Positions 7,884 to 16,619 of a DNA stretch of 64,000 nucleotides are shown here, one piece after another. Location: positions 29,628-93,627 of the forward strand of contig NZ_JADKMA010000005.1 in the NCBI RefSeq assembly GCF_017676365.1, in the 5' to 3' direction. The notes beneath the pieces were generated by a model, which saw only the letters and a list, made by a program, of their open reading frames with translations, made no database searches and was not told where the DNA came from. Made by a program: the position numbers and the translations under genes. Position 1 is the stretch's first letter. Every line of letters begins with the position of its first letter. This DNA is from Streptomyces oryzae (GTDB taxonomy: Bacteria; Actinomycetota; Actinomycetes; Streptomycetales; Streptomycetaceae).

Positions 7884-8429
7884 GTGGGAGACAGACAAGC
7901 GCCGGAACCACTCCTTTTGGTGCAGGAGTTGGCGAACACCCTGGACATCGAGACCCGTACGGACCGCCTCGCCACGCCGGAGGGCCTGGACCGGTTCGTC
8001 GACGACCATGGGCTGGAGCGGTTCCGGCTGGCCGAACCCGACCTGGCGGGGCTGCGGGAGCTCCGCGAGGCGTTGCGTGCTGCCTGTCTGGCCCATGCGG
8101 GGGCCGCGGTGCCGCGGGAGGCGGACGAGGTGCTGGAGCGGCGCCTCGGTGCGGCGCCGCTTGTGGTGCGGATCGGGGTGAGGGGTGAGGCCGCGGTCGA
8201 GGCTGCTCCGGGGCTGACCGGGCTGCCCGCGCTGACCGCCCATCTGGCCGCCCTTATAGCCCGCGCGGCGGGTGAGGGGTCCTGGCAGCGGTTGAAAGCC
8301 TGCGAAACGCATGACTGTCAGTGGGTGTTCTACGACCGGAGTCCGGCCGGCAGCAGGCGCTGGTGCACCATGGCGGTTTGTGGCAGCCGCGCCAAAATGC
8401 GGGCCTATCGGGCACGGCGTGCCCGATAG
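7884..8429 (+). CDS. CGNR zinc-finger / ABATE-domain transcriptional regulator
   Basis: 181 aa, GTG start. N-terminal ABATE (putative stress-induced regulator) domain begins LLLVQELANTLDIETRTD (10-27). The C-terminal zinc finger has Cys pairs in CETHDCQWVFYD and RRWCTMAVCGSRAKMRAYRAR, a CGSR variant of the CGNR motif that gives the family its name. Such proteins are presumed DNA-binding regulators; some Streptomyces members affect secondary metabolism or stress genes. It faces away from the VOC gene. Confidence 0.85.
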   Translation: MGDRQAPEPLLLVQELANTLDIETRTDRLATPEGLDRFVDDHGLERFRLAEPDLAGLRELREALRAACLAHAGAAVPREADEVLERRLGAAPLVVRIGVRGEAAVEAAPGLTGLPALTAHLAALIARAAGEGSWQRLKACETHDCQWVFYDRSPAGSRRWCTMAVCGSRAKMRAYRARRAR

Positions 8430-8535
8430 GTGAGTTTGCGGCCGGTGAGGGGGTGCCACTGTCCGATGTGTGCGGGCTGCGGGCCTCGTGTGGCTGGTCG
8501 CGCCCACGCGGCGGAGCCGCATATCAGATACAGAC

Positions 8536-8556
8536 CCGCGCCCCTTCGGGGCGCGG
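8536..8556. terminator. Terminator hairpin between convergent genes
   Basis: CCGCGCCCC (8536-8544) and GGGGCGCGG (8548-8556) pair perfectly around a TTC loop, followed by TTGCTTT. It serves the CGNR gene and, on the other strand, the dehydrogenase ending at 8562. The core also resembles the end of the Streptomyces repeat found at 25784 and 38481. Confidence 0.8.
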
Positions 8557-8561
8557 TTGCT

Positions 8562-9905
8562 TTACAGCGTGGGGCGGCCCAGGGCGCGGAAGGTCCAGCC
8601 TTGCTTGCGCCAGAGGGAGGGGTCGAGGGTGTTGCGGCCGTCGAGGATGTGGCGGGCGGCCACGACGTCGCCGACCCGCGCCGGGTCGAGCTCCTTGAAC
8701 TCGGACCACTCCGTCAGGTGCAGCACCACATCGGCCCCGCGGGCTGCGTCCAGGGCGCTGTCCGCGTAGCCCAGCGTGGGGAAGACGGCCCGCGCGTTGT
8801 CCATGCCCTTCGGGTCGTACACCGTCACCTGGGCGCCCTGGAGGTGGAGCTGGCCCGCGACGTTGAGGGCTGGCGAGTCCCGTACGTCGTCGGAGTCGGG
8901 CTTGAAGGTGGCGCCGAGGACGGCGATGCGCTTGCCCAGCAGTGCGCCGCCCAGCGCGTCCCGGGTCAGCTCGACCATCTGTGCGCGGCGCCGCATGTTG
9001 ATGGAGTCGACCTCGCGCAGGAAGGTGAGCGCCTCGGAAGCGCCCAGCTCACCGGCGCGGGCCATGAAGGCTCGGATGTCCTTGGGCAGGCAGCCGCCGC
9101 CGAAGCCGATCCCGGCGCGGAGGAACTTGCGCCCGATGCGGTCGTCGTAGCCGATGGCCTCGGCGAGCTTCACCACGTCGCCGCCCGCGGCCTCGCAGAC
9201 CTCGGCCATGGCGTTGATGAAGGAGATCTTCGTGGCCAGGAACGAGTTGGCGGAGGTCTTGACCAGCTCAGCCGTGGCGAAGTCGGTGACCAGGAACGGG
9301 GCGCCCTCGGCGATGGGCCGTGCGTACACCTGGCGCAGCAGTCCCTCGCCGCGCGGTCCGCCGATCCCGACGACGATGCGGTCGGGGTGCAGGGTGTCCT
9401 TGACGGCGAAGCTCTCCCGCAGGAACTCCGGGTTCCACGCCAGCTCGGCCTCCTTGCCGGCGGGGGCCAGCTCGGCGATCCGGAGCGCGAGCCGCTCCGC
9501 GCTGCCGACCGGCACGGTGGACTTGCCGACGACGAGCGCGGGCCCGTGCAGATGCGGTGCCAGCGAGTCGACGGCACGCTCGACGTAGCTCATGTCGGCG
9601 GCGAACTCGCCGTGCTTCTGCGGGGTGTTGACGCACAGGAAGTGCACGTCGCCGAAGGCGCCGATCTCCTCCCAGGAGTCGGTGAAGCGCAGCCGTCCCG
9701 TGGAGCCCTCGACCCCGGCGACGTGTGCCCGCAGCAGCTCCTCAAGGCCCGGCTCGAACATGGGCGCCTGCCCCTGCTCCAGCTTGCGCATCTTCTCCGG
9801 CACGACGTCGAGCCCCAGCACCTCGAAGCCCAGCTCGGCCATGGCGGCCGCGTGGGTGGCGCCGAGGTAGCCGAGGCCAATCACGGTGATCTTGGGCGAG
9901 GCCAT
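8562..9905 (-). CDS. UDP-glucose/GDP-mannose-family nucleotide-sugar 6-dehydrogenase
   Basis: 447 aa from ATG at 9905 (MASPKITVIGLGYLG). N-terminal Rossmann domain with GLGYLGATHAAAMAELG (GxGxxG, about 10-26). Central dimerisation domain with the catalytic cysteine in GIGFGGGCLPKDIRAF (about residue 265-280). C-terminal UDP-binding domain with VLGATFKPDSDDVRDSPAL. It oxidises the C6 hydroxyl of a nucleotide sugar to a carboxylate using two NAD+, giving a uronic acid donor. The substrate (UDP-glucose, UDP-GlcNAc/ManNAc) is not decided by sequence. With LCP and glycosyltransferase genes nearby, a role in acidic wall polymer synthesis is plausible. Confidence 0.9.
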   Translation of the reverse strand: MASPKITVIGLGYLGATHAAAMAELGFEVLGLDVVPEKMRKLEQGQAPMFEPGLEELLRAHVAGVEGSTGRLRFTDSWEEIGAFGDVHFLCVNTPQKHGEFAADMSYVERAVDSLAPHLHGPALVVGKSTVPVGSAERLALRIAELAPAGKEAELAWNPEFLRESFAVKDTLHPDRIVVGIGGPRGEGLLRQVYARPIAEGAPFLVTDFATAELVKTSANSFLATKISFINAMAEVCEAAGGDVVKLAEAIGYDDRIGRKFLRAGIGFGGGCLPKDIRAFMARAGELGASEALTFLREVDSINMRRRAQMVELTRDALGGALLGKRIAVLGATFKPDSDDVRDSPALNVAGQLHLQGAQVTVYDPKGMDNARAVFPTLGYADSALDAARGADVVLHLTEWSEFKELDPARVGDVVAARHILDGRNTLDPSLWRKQGWTFRALGRPTL

Positions 9906-10012
9906 GCGGGTAGCTCCTTGTGACGGCAGAACGCTGTCCGCGAGCATAACGGTGCGCCTCCTGTCGTGAACCTCACGTACCCCCAGGGAGGCATCCGCCA
10001 CTAAAATCGGTG

Positions 10013-10026
10013 TTACTTAACGGTAA
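10013..10026. promoter_or_regulatory. Candidate TetR-type operator upstream of acyl-CoA dehydrogenase
   Basis: TTAC-TTAACG-GTAA is an inverted repeat in an AT-rich patch of the 195-bp divergent promoter between the dehydrogenase genes. Acyl-CoA dehydrogenase promoters in actinobacteria often carry TTAC...GTAA operators for fatty-acid-responsive TetR regulators; this assignment is inference. Confidence 0.4.
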
Positions 10027-10100
10027 TTAGCAGCGCAGACAACCGGCGATCCACCACAGCACCCCAGGCATTCCGCATGCTCTCAAAGGAGTGAGACACC

Positions 10101-11267
10101 TTGGCGTCTGATTTCGACCTCTACCGGCCGTCCGAGGAGCACGAGATGCTCCGCGACTCGGTGCGCGCGCTCGCCGAGGCGAAGATCGCGCCGTACGCCG
10201 CGGAGGTGGACGAGGAGGCTCGGTTCCCGCAGGAGGCGCTGGACGCGCTGGTCGCCAACGACCTGCACGCGGTGCACGTACCGGAGGCGTACGGGGGCGC
10301 CGGCGCCGACGCGCTGGCCACCGTCATCGTCATCGAGGAGGTCGCCCGGGTCTGCGGCTCCTCCTCGCTCATCCCGGCCGTCAACAAGCTCGGCTCGCTC
10401 CCGGTGATCCTCTCCGCCTCCGAGGAGCTGAAGAAGCGCTGTCTGACGCCGCTGGCCAAGGGCGACGCGATGTTCTCCTACTGTCTGAGCGAGCCGGACG
10501 CCGGTTCGGACGCGGGCGGCATGAAAACCAAGGCCGTACGGGACGGGGACAGCTGGGTCCTCAACGGCGTCAAGCGGTGGATCACCAACGCCGGGGTCTC
10601 CGACTACTACACGGTGATGGCCGTCACCGACCCAGACAAGCGCACCAAGGGCATCTCCGCCTTCGTCGTGGAGAAGGACGACGAGGGCGTCTCCTTCGGC
10701 GCTCCGGAGAAGAAGCTGGGCATCAAGGGCTCCCCCACGCGCGAGGTCTATCTGGACAACGTGCGCATCCCGGCCGACCGGATGATCGGCGCCGAGGGCA
10801 CGGGTTTCGCCACCGCCATGAAGACCCTCGACCACACCCGCATCACCATCGCCGCACAGGCGCTCGGTCTGGCGCAGGGCGCCCTCGACTACGCCAAGGG
10901 GTATGTGCAGGAGCGCAAGCAGTTCGGCAAGCCGATCGGCGACTTCCAGGGCGTGCAGTTCATGCTCGCCGACATGGCCATGAAGATCGAGGCGGCCCGG
11001 CAGCTCACCTACGCGGCTGCCGCACGCTCCGAGCGGGTCTCCGAGGGCAGCGACAAGGAGGACCTGACCTTCTTCGGCGCCGCCGCCAAGTGCTACGCCT
11101 CGGACGCCGCCATGGAGATCACCACGGACGCCGTCCAGCTGCTCGGCGGCTACGGCTACACGCGTGACTACCCGGTCGAGCGGATGATGCGGGACGCGAA
11201 GATCACGCAGATCTACGAGGGCACCAACCAGGTGCAGCGCATCGTGATGGCGCGCAACCTGCCGTAA
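10101..11267 (+). CDS. Acyl-CoA dehydrogenase
   Basis: 388 aa, TTG start with AAAGGAG at 10085-10091, 9 bp upstream. Full-length family member: N-terminal helical domain (LYRPSEEHEMLRDSVRALAE), middle beta domain with FSYCLSEPDAGSDAGGMKTKA (FAD/substrate binding), and a C-terminal domain ending QIYEGTNQVQRIVMARNL, where the Glu of YEGTN is the usual catalytic base. It introduces the alpha-beta double bond in acyl-CoA (fatty or branched-chain) and passes electrons to ETF. Probably monocistronic: a terminator follows. Confidence 0.93.
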   Translation: MASDFDLYRPSEEHEMLRDSVRALAEAKIAPYAAEVDEEARFPQEALDALVANDLHAVHVPEAYGGAGADALATVIVIEEVARVCGSSSLIPAVNKLGSLPVILSASEELKKRCLTPLAKGDAMFSYCLSEPDAGSDAGGMKTKAVRDGDSWVLNGVKRWITNAGVSDYYTVMAVTDPDKRTKGISAFVVEKDDEGVSFGAPEKKLGIKGSPTREVYLDNVRIPADRMIGAEGTGFATAMKTLDHTRITIAAQALGLAQGALDYAKGYVQERKQFGKPIGDFQGVQFMLADMAMKIEAARQLTYAAAARSERVSEGSDKEDLTFFGAAAKCYASDAAMEITTDAVQLLGGYGYTRDYPVERMMRDAKITQIYEGTNQVQRIVMARNLP

Positions 11268-11288
11268 GAGGGCACCTGTAGTACGGCG

Positions 11289-11324
11289 ATGAGGGGCCGG
11301 TGTCCTGGGACGCCGGCCCCTCAT
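11289..11324. terminator. Bidirectional terminator
   Basis: ATGAGGGGCCGG (11289-11300) pairs with CCGGCCCCTCAT (11313-11324) around a 12-nt loop, between the convergent acyl-CoA dehydrogenase and amidohydrolase genes. Confidence 0.88.
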
Positions 11325-11337
11325 GTGTGCCGGTGAC

Positions 11338-14300
11338 TCAGTGCCCCATGTCGCAGCAGCCGTCCCGGCGCAGCTGGCGGCTCACCTGCCGCCAGTGTGC
11401 TTCCTGGCCGCCCGTATGGGCGCGCTGTTGCGCGCTGCTGTAGGCGTCGATCAAGTCCTTCTGCTCGTACGGGACGCCTCCGCGGACCACCGTCACAGTG
11501 CGCACCAGTGAGTCGAAGTCGGTCAGCGGGTTGCCGTCCACCAGGGTGAGGTCGGCCAGCTTGCCCTCCTCCACGGTGCCCAGTTCGCGCTCGGCGCCGA
11601 ACACCCTGGCGGGCAGCACGGTGGCGGTACGCAGCGCCTCGTGCGGCTTGAGCCCCGCGCGGTGCAGGGCGCGGAGCGCCAGGTGGAGGTGGAGGCCGAT
11701 CGGCACCAGGGGCTGGTCGGTGCCGAGCGCCACGAGGCCGCCCGCGGCGAGCACGCGCCGGTAGACGGCGGTTTCCACATCCAGGGTGGCCAGCTGGTCC
11801 TCGGTGGGCGGAGTGGCCGCCGACTGGCGTACGGCCTGCACGTCCCACGGCGGCAGCAGCCGGGTCACCCGCTCGTCCTCGGCCAGCTCCGGGTGGGCGC
11901 CCAGCAGCGGCAGCGCGGTGAAGGGCGTGGCGACGAGGTGGAAGTCGCCCGGCGTCGAGTAGATGCCGACGAGGTCCTCGTAGGCGTGCCCGGTGCCGGT
12001 CGTGGCGTGGCCGAACTCCAGCCGCTGGGTGGCCTGGAGGTGCGTCGTCAGGTCCTGGCCGATCTGTACGCCCGGGGTGCACAGGTGGCTGCCGGAGCGG
12101 ACGCCGAGCTCTTCGTGCGCGTACTGGGCCGCCTGGCGCATCGCCGTGGCGGGCGCGCGTACGTACGTCTTGACGAAGTCCCAGCCGAGTGCGCCGCCGC
12201 GCTCCAGGGAGCGGCGCAGTCCCTCTGCGGTGCGGTGGGCGCGGCCCATGCTGTAGGCGACGCGGGCGCCGTCCAGCAGTTCGCCGGTGGCCAGCAGCCG
12301 TGGTCCGGCCAGCTGTCCGGCGGCCACCGCCTCGCGCAGCCGGGCCTGTTCGTAGGAGAAGCCGCCCAGGGAGACCGCTGTGGTGATGCCGTAGGCGAGC
12401 TGGGTGACGGTCTGTCTGCCGCCGTAGGTGGTCTGCCAGGGGTGGGTGTGGGTGTCCCACAGTCCCGGCAGTACGGTCAGCCCAGAGGCGTCCAGGCGGC
12501 GCTCGGCGCGCCGTCCTGCGCGGTGCGGGGCGATCTCGGCGATTCGGCCGTCCCGCAGCACCAGATCGACGTCCTCGCGTACGCCCTCTCCGGTGCCGTC
12601 CCACAGCCGTCCGGCGTGCACGACGGTCTCCTTGGGAGCGGGCCGCCGCCAGGACAGCTCCAGCCGGACAGTGCGCGCTTTGCCGGGCTTGCCGTCGTGC
12701 ACCTCGCGCAGCCGCAGCTTGCCCGCCGACAGGTACAGCAGTGAGCCCGAATCGCCGGACCAGGAAGGGTGGTCGGCGCTCTCGTCGGACAGCCGGCGGG
12801 CCTCGCCCGCCGGGCTGCCGTCGCTCCGTACGGGCAGCACCCACAGCGCCGACTCGGACACCGCCGCCATCCACTTCCCGTCCGGCGACCACACGGGCCC
12901 GGCGGCGTAGCGGTCGGCGAGGGAGGCGTGCGGGGCGAGCGCGTGCAGCGCCTCGGCGCCGCTGTCGGCGTCCAGGACGCGGATGAGGTTGTAGCCCTCG
13001 CGGAAGCGGTAGTTGAGCCGGTTGCGGTCGCACAGTGCGAGGTGGCGGCCGTCCGGCGACCAGGTGGGCGGGCCCGGGATGCCGCCGCCGCCCAGGGGTT
13101 CGGCCAGGGTGCGCTCCCGGCCGCCGGGCAGGTCCTTGACGATCAGGTTGCCCGCCATGTCCAGGCAGGCCAGCTTGGTGCCGTCCGGGGAGAGCGCGCC
13201 GAAGACGCGGCCGCCTGCGGCGAGTTCCTTCTCCTCGCCCGAGTCGAGCTCTCTGCGGCGTACGGCAAGCAGTCCGGCGCGGTCGTCGCTGTAGAGCAGC
13301 GCTTTGCCGTCGCGAGTGAAGGAGGGGGCGCAGATGTAGCGGGCCTCGGGCGCCTGGACGAGCTTGCGGGGGCGGCCCCGGCCGTCGGTGCGGGCCAGCC
13401 AGAGCGCGTTGAGGGCGACGAAGGCAAGGTGCTTGCCGTCCGGGGAGAGCACGGGCTGCTGTACGCCGCGCACCCTGTGGCTGCCGGGCGCCTCGAAACC
13501 GTAGTCCTTGACCCGGTAGCGGGGCCGGGAGGTGGGGAGTTCGGCGGTGAAGGGGATGCGCTCGGCCGACTCGGGCCGGGCCGGGCGCAGCAGCCGGAAG
13601 GTACCGGAGACGGTCAGCAGCAGCGTCTCGCGGTCGGCCCAGCGGGGCGGCACAGGCGCCAGGTCGCCCTCGATCCGTACCGCCTTCCCGTCGACGACCA
13701 GCGTGCAGGACGCCTTGGGCGCGGGGGTGGTGCGCAGATAGGCCACCTTGCCCGAGGGCGAGACGGCAGGCGTCATCAGCGAGACGCCCTCGGTCTCGTC
13801 CTCGTGTTCGGTACGCACGTCGCCGGAGCCGTCGGCGGCGACGGAGACCAGGGTGCGGGCCCGCAGCTGCGGCCCGGTCTCGCCGGTGACGACACTGCCG
13901 CGTACGCACAGCACGCGTTCGCCGTCCGGTGACCAGGCCGGGTCGAAGTCCTCCCAGGCGCCGTCCTGGAGCGGCCCCTGCTGTCCCTTCCGGCCGGTGA
14001 GGCGGGTCAGTTCGCCGCTGCGTACGTCCAGCACCCAGATGCGGTACGGGCTGCCCTTGACCGGGTCGCCCTCGCGCTCGGAGGCGAACGCGATCCGGGT
14101 GCCGTCCGGCGACCAGGCGGGGCCGCGGTCGTCCCAGGGACCGTCGGTGTGCTGCTCGAGGCCGGAGCCGTCCGCGCGCAGCGTCCAGATGTGGAAGCCG
14201 CCGTCGTGGTAGGCGCACACGGCCACTGTCTTGCCGTCGGGGGCCAGCACCGGGCGGGTGGGCTCCAGTCCCGGGACGCTGAGTGCCCGCGCCGTGCCGC

Positions 14301-14637
14301 CCGAGCGAGGGATGGACCAGAGGATGTTCTGCATCTCCGCGACCATCCGGTCGGCGCCGGGCACCAGCGTGGCGGCGCCGTTGGTGGCGGCGGAGAAGGA
14401 GACGGTACGGGCCTTGGTGGCGGCCTGCGCGAGGTCGGTGGCCTGAGCAGGTGCTGCGGCGGCCTGGGCCGCGGCGGCCGGTGCGGTGAGGGCGGTGCCT
14501 CCCATGGCAAGTGCGCCGCCTGCGGCGGCCGATGCCTGGAGGAGCCGGCGCCGGGCGAGGGTGCTGGGAGCGTCACCGGTTGAGGGGGTGACGTCTTCAG
14601 GAGTGGGGCGGGAGTCGGACGGTTCCGAGGTGGCCAA
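11338..14637 (-). CDS. Secreted beta-propeller (WD40-like/PD40) plus amidohydrolase fusion
   Basis: 1099 aa. The N-terminus carries a Tat signal: ARRRLLQASAAAGGALAMGG (about 29-48) followed by an Ala-rich cleavage region. The first about 650 residues form a TolB/PD40 propeller with at least five SPDGxxxxF/L blades (AWSPDGTRIAFASE, AWSPDGERVL, LSPDGKHLAFVA, LSPDGTKLACLD, WSPDGRHLALC). The last about 430 residues are an amidohydrolase with a metal HxH in GLWDTHTHPW (near 725), a later GTDQP motif and a typical VFGAERELGTVEEGKLADL tail. The family hydrolyses cyclic amides or peptides (imidazolonepropionase/prolidase-like); the propeller may gate or bind substrate. Substrate unknown. Exported, folded, probably with metal already loaded. 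Confidence 0.88.
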   Translation of the reverse strand: MATSEPSDSRPTPEDVTPSTGDAPSTLARRRLLQASAAAGGALAMGGTALTAPAAAAQAAAAPAQATDLAQAATKARTVSFSAATNGAATLVPGADRMVAEMQNILWSIPRSGGTARALSVPGLEPTRPVLAPDGKTVAVCAYHDGGFHIWTLRADGSGLEQHTDGPWDDRGPAWSPDGTRIAFASEREGDPVKGSPYRIWVLDVRSGELTRLTGRKGQQGPLQDGAWEDFDPAWSPDGERVLCVRGSVVTGETGPQLRARTLVSVAADGSGDVRTEHEDETEGVSLMTPAVSPSGKVAYLRTTPAPKASCTLVVDGKAVRIEGDLAPVPPRWADRETLLLTVSGTFRLLRPARPESAERIPFTAELPTSRPRYRVKDYGFEAPGSHRVRGVQQPVLSPDGKHLAFVALNALWLARTDGRGRPRKLVQAPEARYICAPSFTRDGKALLYSDDRAGLLAVRRRELDSGEEKELAAGGRVFGALSPDGTKLACLDMAGNLIVKDLPGGRERTLAEPLGGGGIPGPPTWSPDGRHLALCDRNRLNYRFREGYNLIRVLDADSGAEALHALAPHASLADRYAAGPVWSPDGKWMAAVSESALWVLPVRSDGSPAGEARRLSDESADHPSWSGDSGSLLYLSAGKLRLREVHDGKPGKARTVRLELSWRRPAPKETVVHAGRLWDGTGEGVREDVDLVLRDGRIAEIAPHRAGRRAERRLDASGLTVLPGLWDTHTHPWQTTYGGRQTVTQLAYGITTAVSLGGFSYEQARLREAVAAGQLAGPRLLATGELLDGARVAYSMGRAHRTAEGLRRSLERGGALGWDFVKTYVRAPATAMRQAAQYAHEELGVRSGSHLCTPGVQIGQDLTTHLQATQRLEFGHATTGTGHAYEDLVGIYSTPGDFHLVATPFTALPLLGAHPELAEDERVTRLLPPWDVQAVRQSAATPPTEDQLATLDVETAVYRRVLAAGGLVALGTDQPLVPIGLHLHLALRALHRAGLKPHEALRTATVLPARVFGAERELGTVEEGKLADLTLVDGNPLTDFDSLVRTVTVVRGGVPYEQKDLIDAYSSAQQRAHTGGQEAHWRQVSRQLRRDGCCDMGH

Positions 14638-14794
14638 TGGTCCTCCCTGGACACAAGGAGTGGGGCCCGCTGATGCTCGCGGGCCCCGGGGGCAAGGTCA
14701 AGACTGCTCGCCGCACCGGGGCCCGCTTCCGGAATCCCGCCCCCCAGGGGGAATTGACGCCAGGTCAGCCCCTGTCAGCCGTAACCCGCCCTGG

Positions 14795-16015
14795 TCAGCC
14801 GTCCAGCTGCCCGATGGTGGCGATCGAGGGCCCGCGCTGGGTCTGGAGCGTCCGGGCCACCTCCTCCGCCTCGCGCAGCACCCGCACGGCGTTGTACCAG
14901 GTGAGCTTGGCCAGGTCCGCCTCGGACCACTTGCGGTCCAGCAGCTCGGCCACCAGGTGCGGATAGCCGGCGACGTCCTCCAGCTGGGCCGGGGTGAAGG
15001 CGGTGCCGTCGTAGTCGCCGCCGATGCCGATGTGGTCGATGCCGGCGACCTCGCGCATGTGGTCGAGATGGTCGGCGACCGTCGCGGCGTCCGGGACAGG
15101 CCGCGGGTTGGCCTGCTCGAACTCGCGCTGCACCTTGCGGCCCTCGTCGCTCAGGTCCAGATGGTCCAGGCCGTGCGCCCGCATGTTCTCGTCGGCCGCC
15201 TGGGTCCAGGCCACCGCCTCGGGGAGGATGAACTTGGGCACGAAGGTGGCCATCGCCACGCCGCCGTTGGCGGGGAGCTGGGCGAGCACGTCGTCGGGGA
15301 TGTTGCGCGGGTGATCGCAGACGGCACGCGCCGAGGAGTGCGAGAAGATCACCGGCGCCTCGGTCACCCGCAGCGCGTCCCGCATCGTCTCGGGCGCCAC
15401 ATGCGAGAGGTCCACCAGCATGCCGAGCCGGTTCATCTCGCGGACGACCTCTTCGCCGAACCGGCTCAGTCCGCCCGCACGCGGCTCGTCGGTGGCCGAG
15501 TCGGCCCAGTCCAGCGAGTTGTTGTGGGTGAGCGTCAGATAGCGCACCCCGAGCTGGTAGAGGGCGCGCAGTGCGGCCAGCGAATTGTTGATCGAGTGCC
15601 CGCCCTCGGCGCCCATCAGCGAGGCGATACGGCGCTGGGCGTGCGCGGCCTCCACGTCGTCGGCGGTGAAGGCCAGTTGGAGGTCGCCGGGGTAGCGCGC
15701 CGCCAGCAGCCGGACCGCGTCGATCTGCTCCAGGGTCGCACTCACCGCGTCGTCGCCGGTCAGCTCGCCGGGGACGTAGACGGACCAGAACTGCGCGCCG
15801 ACGCCGCCGGCGCGCAGCCGAGCGAGGTCGGTGTGCAGCTTCTCGTGCTGGTCCTGGGAGATGTCCAGCTTGTCGAGGTCGTAGCGCGCCTGTTCGCGCA
15901 GCGCCCACGGCAGGTCGTTGTGCCCGTCGACCACGGGGTGCTCGGTCAGCAGCGCGCGGGCGCGCTCCAGGTTGGGGCTGTCGGGCCGCAGCGCGGGGCC
16001 GTCGGTGCGGGTCAC
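14795..16015 (-). CDS. Membrane dipeptidase (peptidase M19)
   Basis: 406 aa, GTG start overlapping the purE stop by 4 bp (GTGA), so the two are translationally coupled. Zinc-site motifs of renal-dipeptidase family: [11 protein letters not shown] (His and Asp, about 27-37), [24 protein letters not shown] (His), [18 protein letters not shown] (His) and GIGGDYDGT (Asp). It hydrolyses dipeptides, including D-residue or beta-lactam-like ones in some members. No signal peptide is evident, so it is likely cytoplasmic. Its position behind purE looks conserved in Streptomyces as far as I recall, but no functional link is known to me. Confidence 0.92.
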   Translation of the reverse strand: MTRTDGPALRPDSPNLERARALLTEHPVVDGHNDLPWALREQARYDLDKLDISQDQHEKLHTDLARLRAGGVGAQFWSVYVPGELTGDDAVSATLEQIDAVRLLAARYPGDLQLAFTADDVEAAHAQRRIASLMGAEGGHSINNSLAALRALYQLGVRYLTLTHNNSLDWADSATDEPRAGGLSRFGEEVVREMNRLGMLVDLSHVAPETMRDALRVTEAPVIFSHSSARAVCDHPRNIPDDVLAQLPANGGVAMATFVPKFILPEAVAWTQAADENMRAHGLDHLDLSDEGRKVQREFEQANPRPVPDAATVADHLDHMREVAGIDHIGIGGDYDGTAFTPAQLEDVAGYPHLVAELLDRKWSEADLAKLTWYNAVRVLREAEEVARTLQTQRGPSIATIGQLDG

Positions 16016-16566
16016 CGGCTGCCTCCCGCCCGGCCGCTGCCGAACCCGAACCCGGTCTCCCCCGCGGCCTTGGCGCGCAGCCGCTTGCCCTTCTCGGTGG
16101 CCTGCTCGTTGAGCACCTGCTGGAAGTCGCGCATCCTCTCGCGCAGTTCCTCGTCGTGCACGGCCAGCATCCGTACGGCCAGCAGTCCGGCGTTGCGGGC
16201 TCCGCCCACCGAGACGGTGGCGACGGGGACGCCCGCGGGCATCTGCACGATGGACAGCAGCGAGTCCATGCCGTCCAGATACTTCAGCGGAACCGGCACG
16301 CCGATGACGGGCAGCGGGGTGACCGAGGCGAGCATGCCCGGCAGATGAGCCGCGCCGCCCGCGCCGGCGATGACCGCCTTCAGTCCGCGGTCGGCGGCGT
16401 CCTCGCCGTAGGCGATCATCTCGCGGGGCATCCGGTGCGCGGAGACCACGTCGACCTCGTACGGCACCTCGAACTCGTCCAGTGCCTTGGCCGCCTCCTC
16501 CATGACGGGCCAGTCCGAGTCGGACCCCATGACGATGCCCACGAGAGGGCTGGCAGCAGTACTCAT
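16012..16566 (-). CDS. purE: N5-carboxyaminoimidazole ribonucleotide mutase
   Basis: 184 aa. Class I Pur[18 protein letters not shown] (9-25) binds the ribonucleotide phosphate, SAHRMPREM carries the catalytic His, and [17 protein letters not shown] is the conserved core. It converts N5-CAIR to CAIR in de novo purine synthesis. purK, whose product supplies N5-CAIR, lies 53 bp upstream on the same strand, and the dipeptidase gene overlaps downstream, giving a purK-purE-dipeptidase operon. The C-terminus has a Gly/Arg tail. Confidence 0.96.
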   Translation of the reverse strand: MSTAASPLVGIVMGSDSDWPVMEEAAKALDEFEVPYEVDVVSAHRMPREMIAYGEDAADRGLKAVIAGAGGAAHLPGMLASVTPLPVIGVPVPLKYLDGMDSLLSIVQMPAGVPVATVSVGGARNAGLLAVRMLAVHDEELRERMRDFQQVLNEQATEKGKRLRAKAAGETGFGFGSGRAGGSR

Positions 16567-16619
16567 ACGGCTCCTAGGCTGCTAGGTGGGAGAAATCCGG
16601 CTCCACGACGGTGCCGCGG

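Noticed and set aside
11321..14218. A 965-codon minus-strand frame overlapping the propeller-amidohydrolase gene in another frame
   Set aside because: Arg/Pro/Gly-rich shadow; the alternative frame has the clear Tat signal, blades and metal site.
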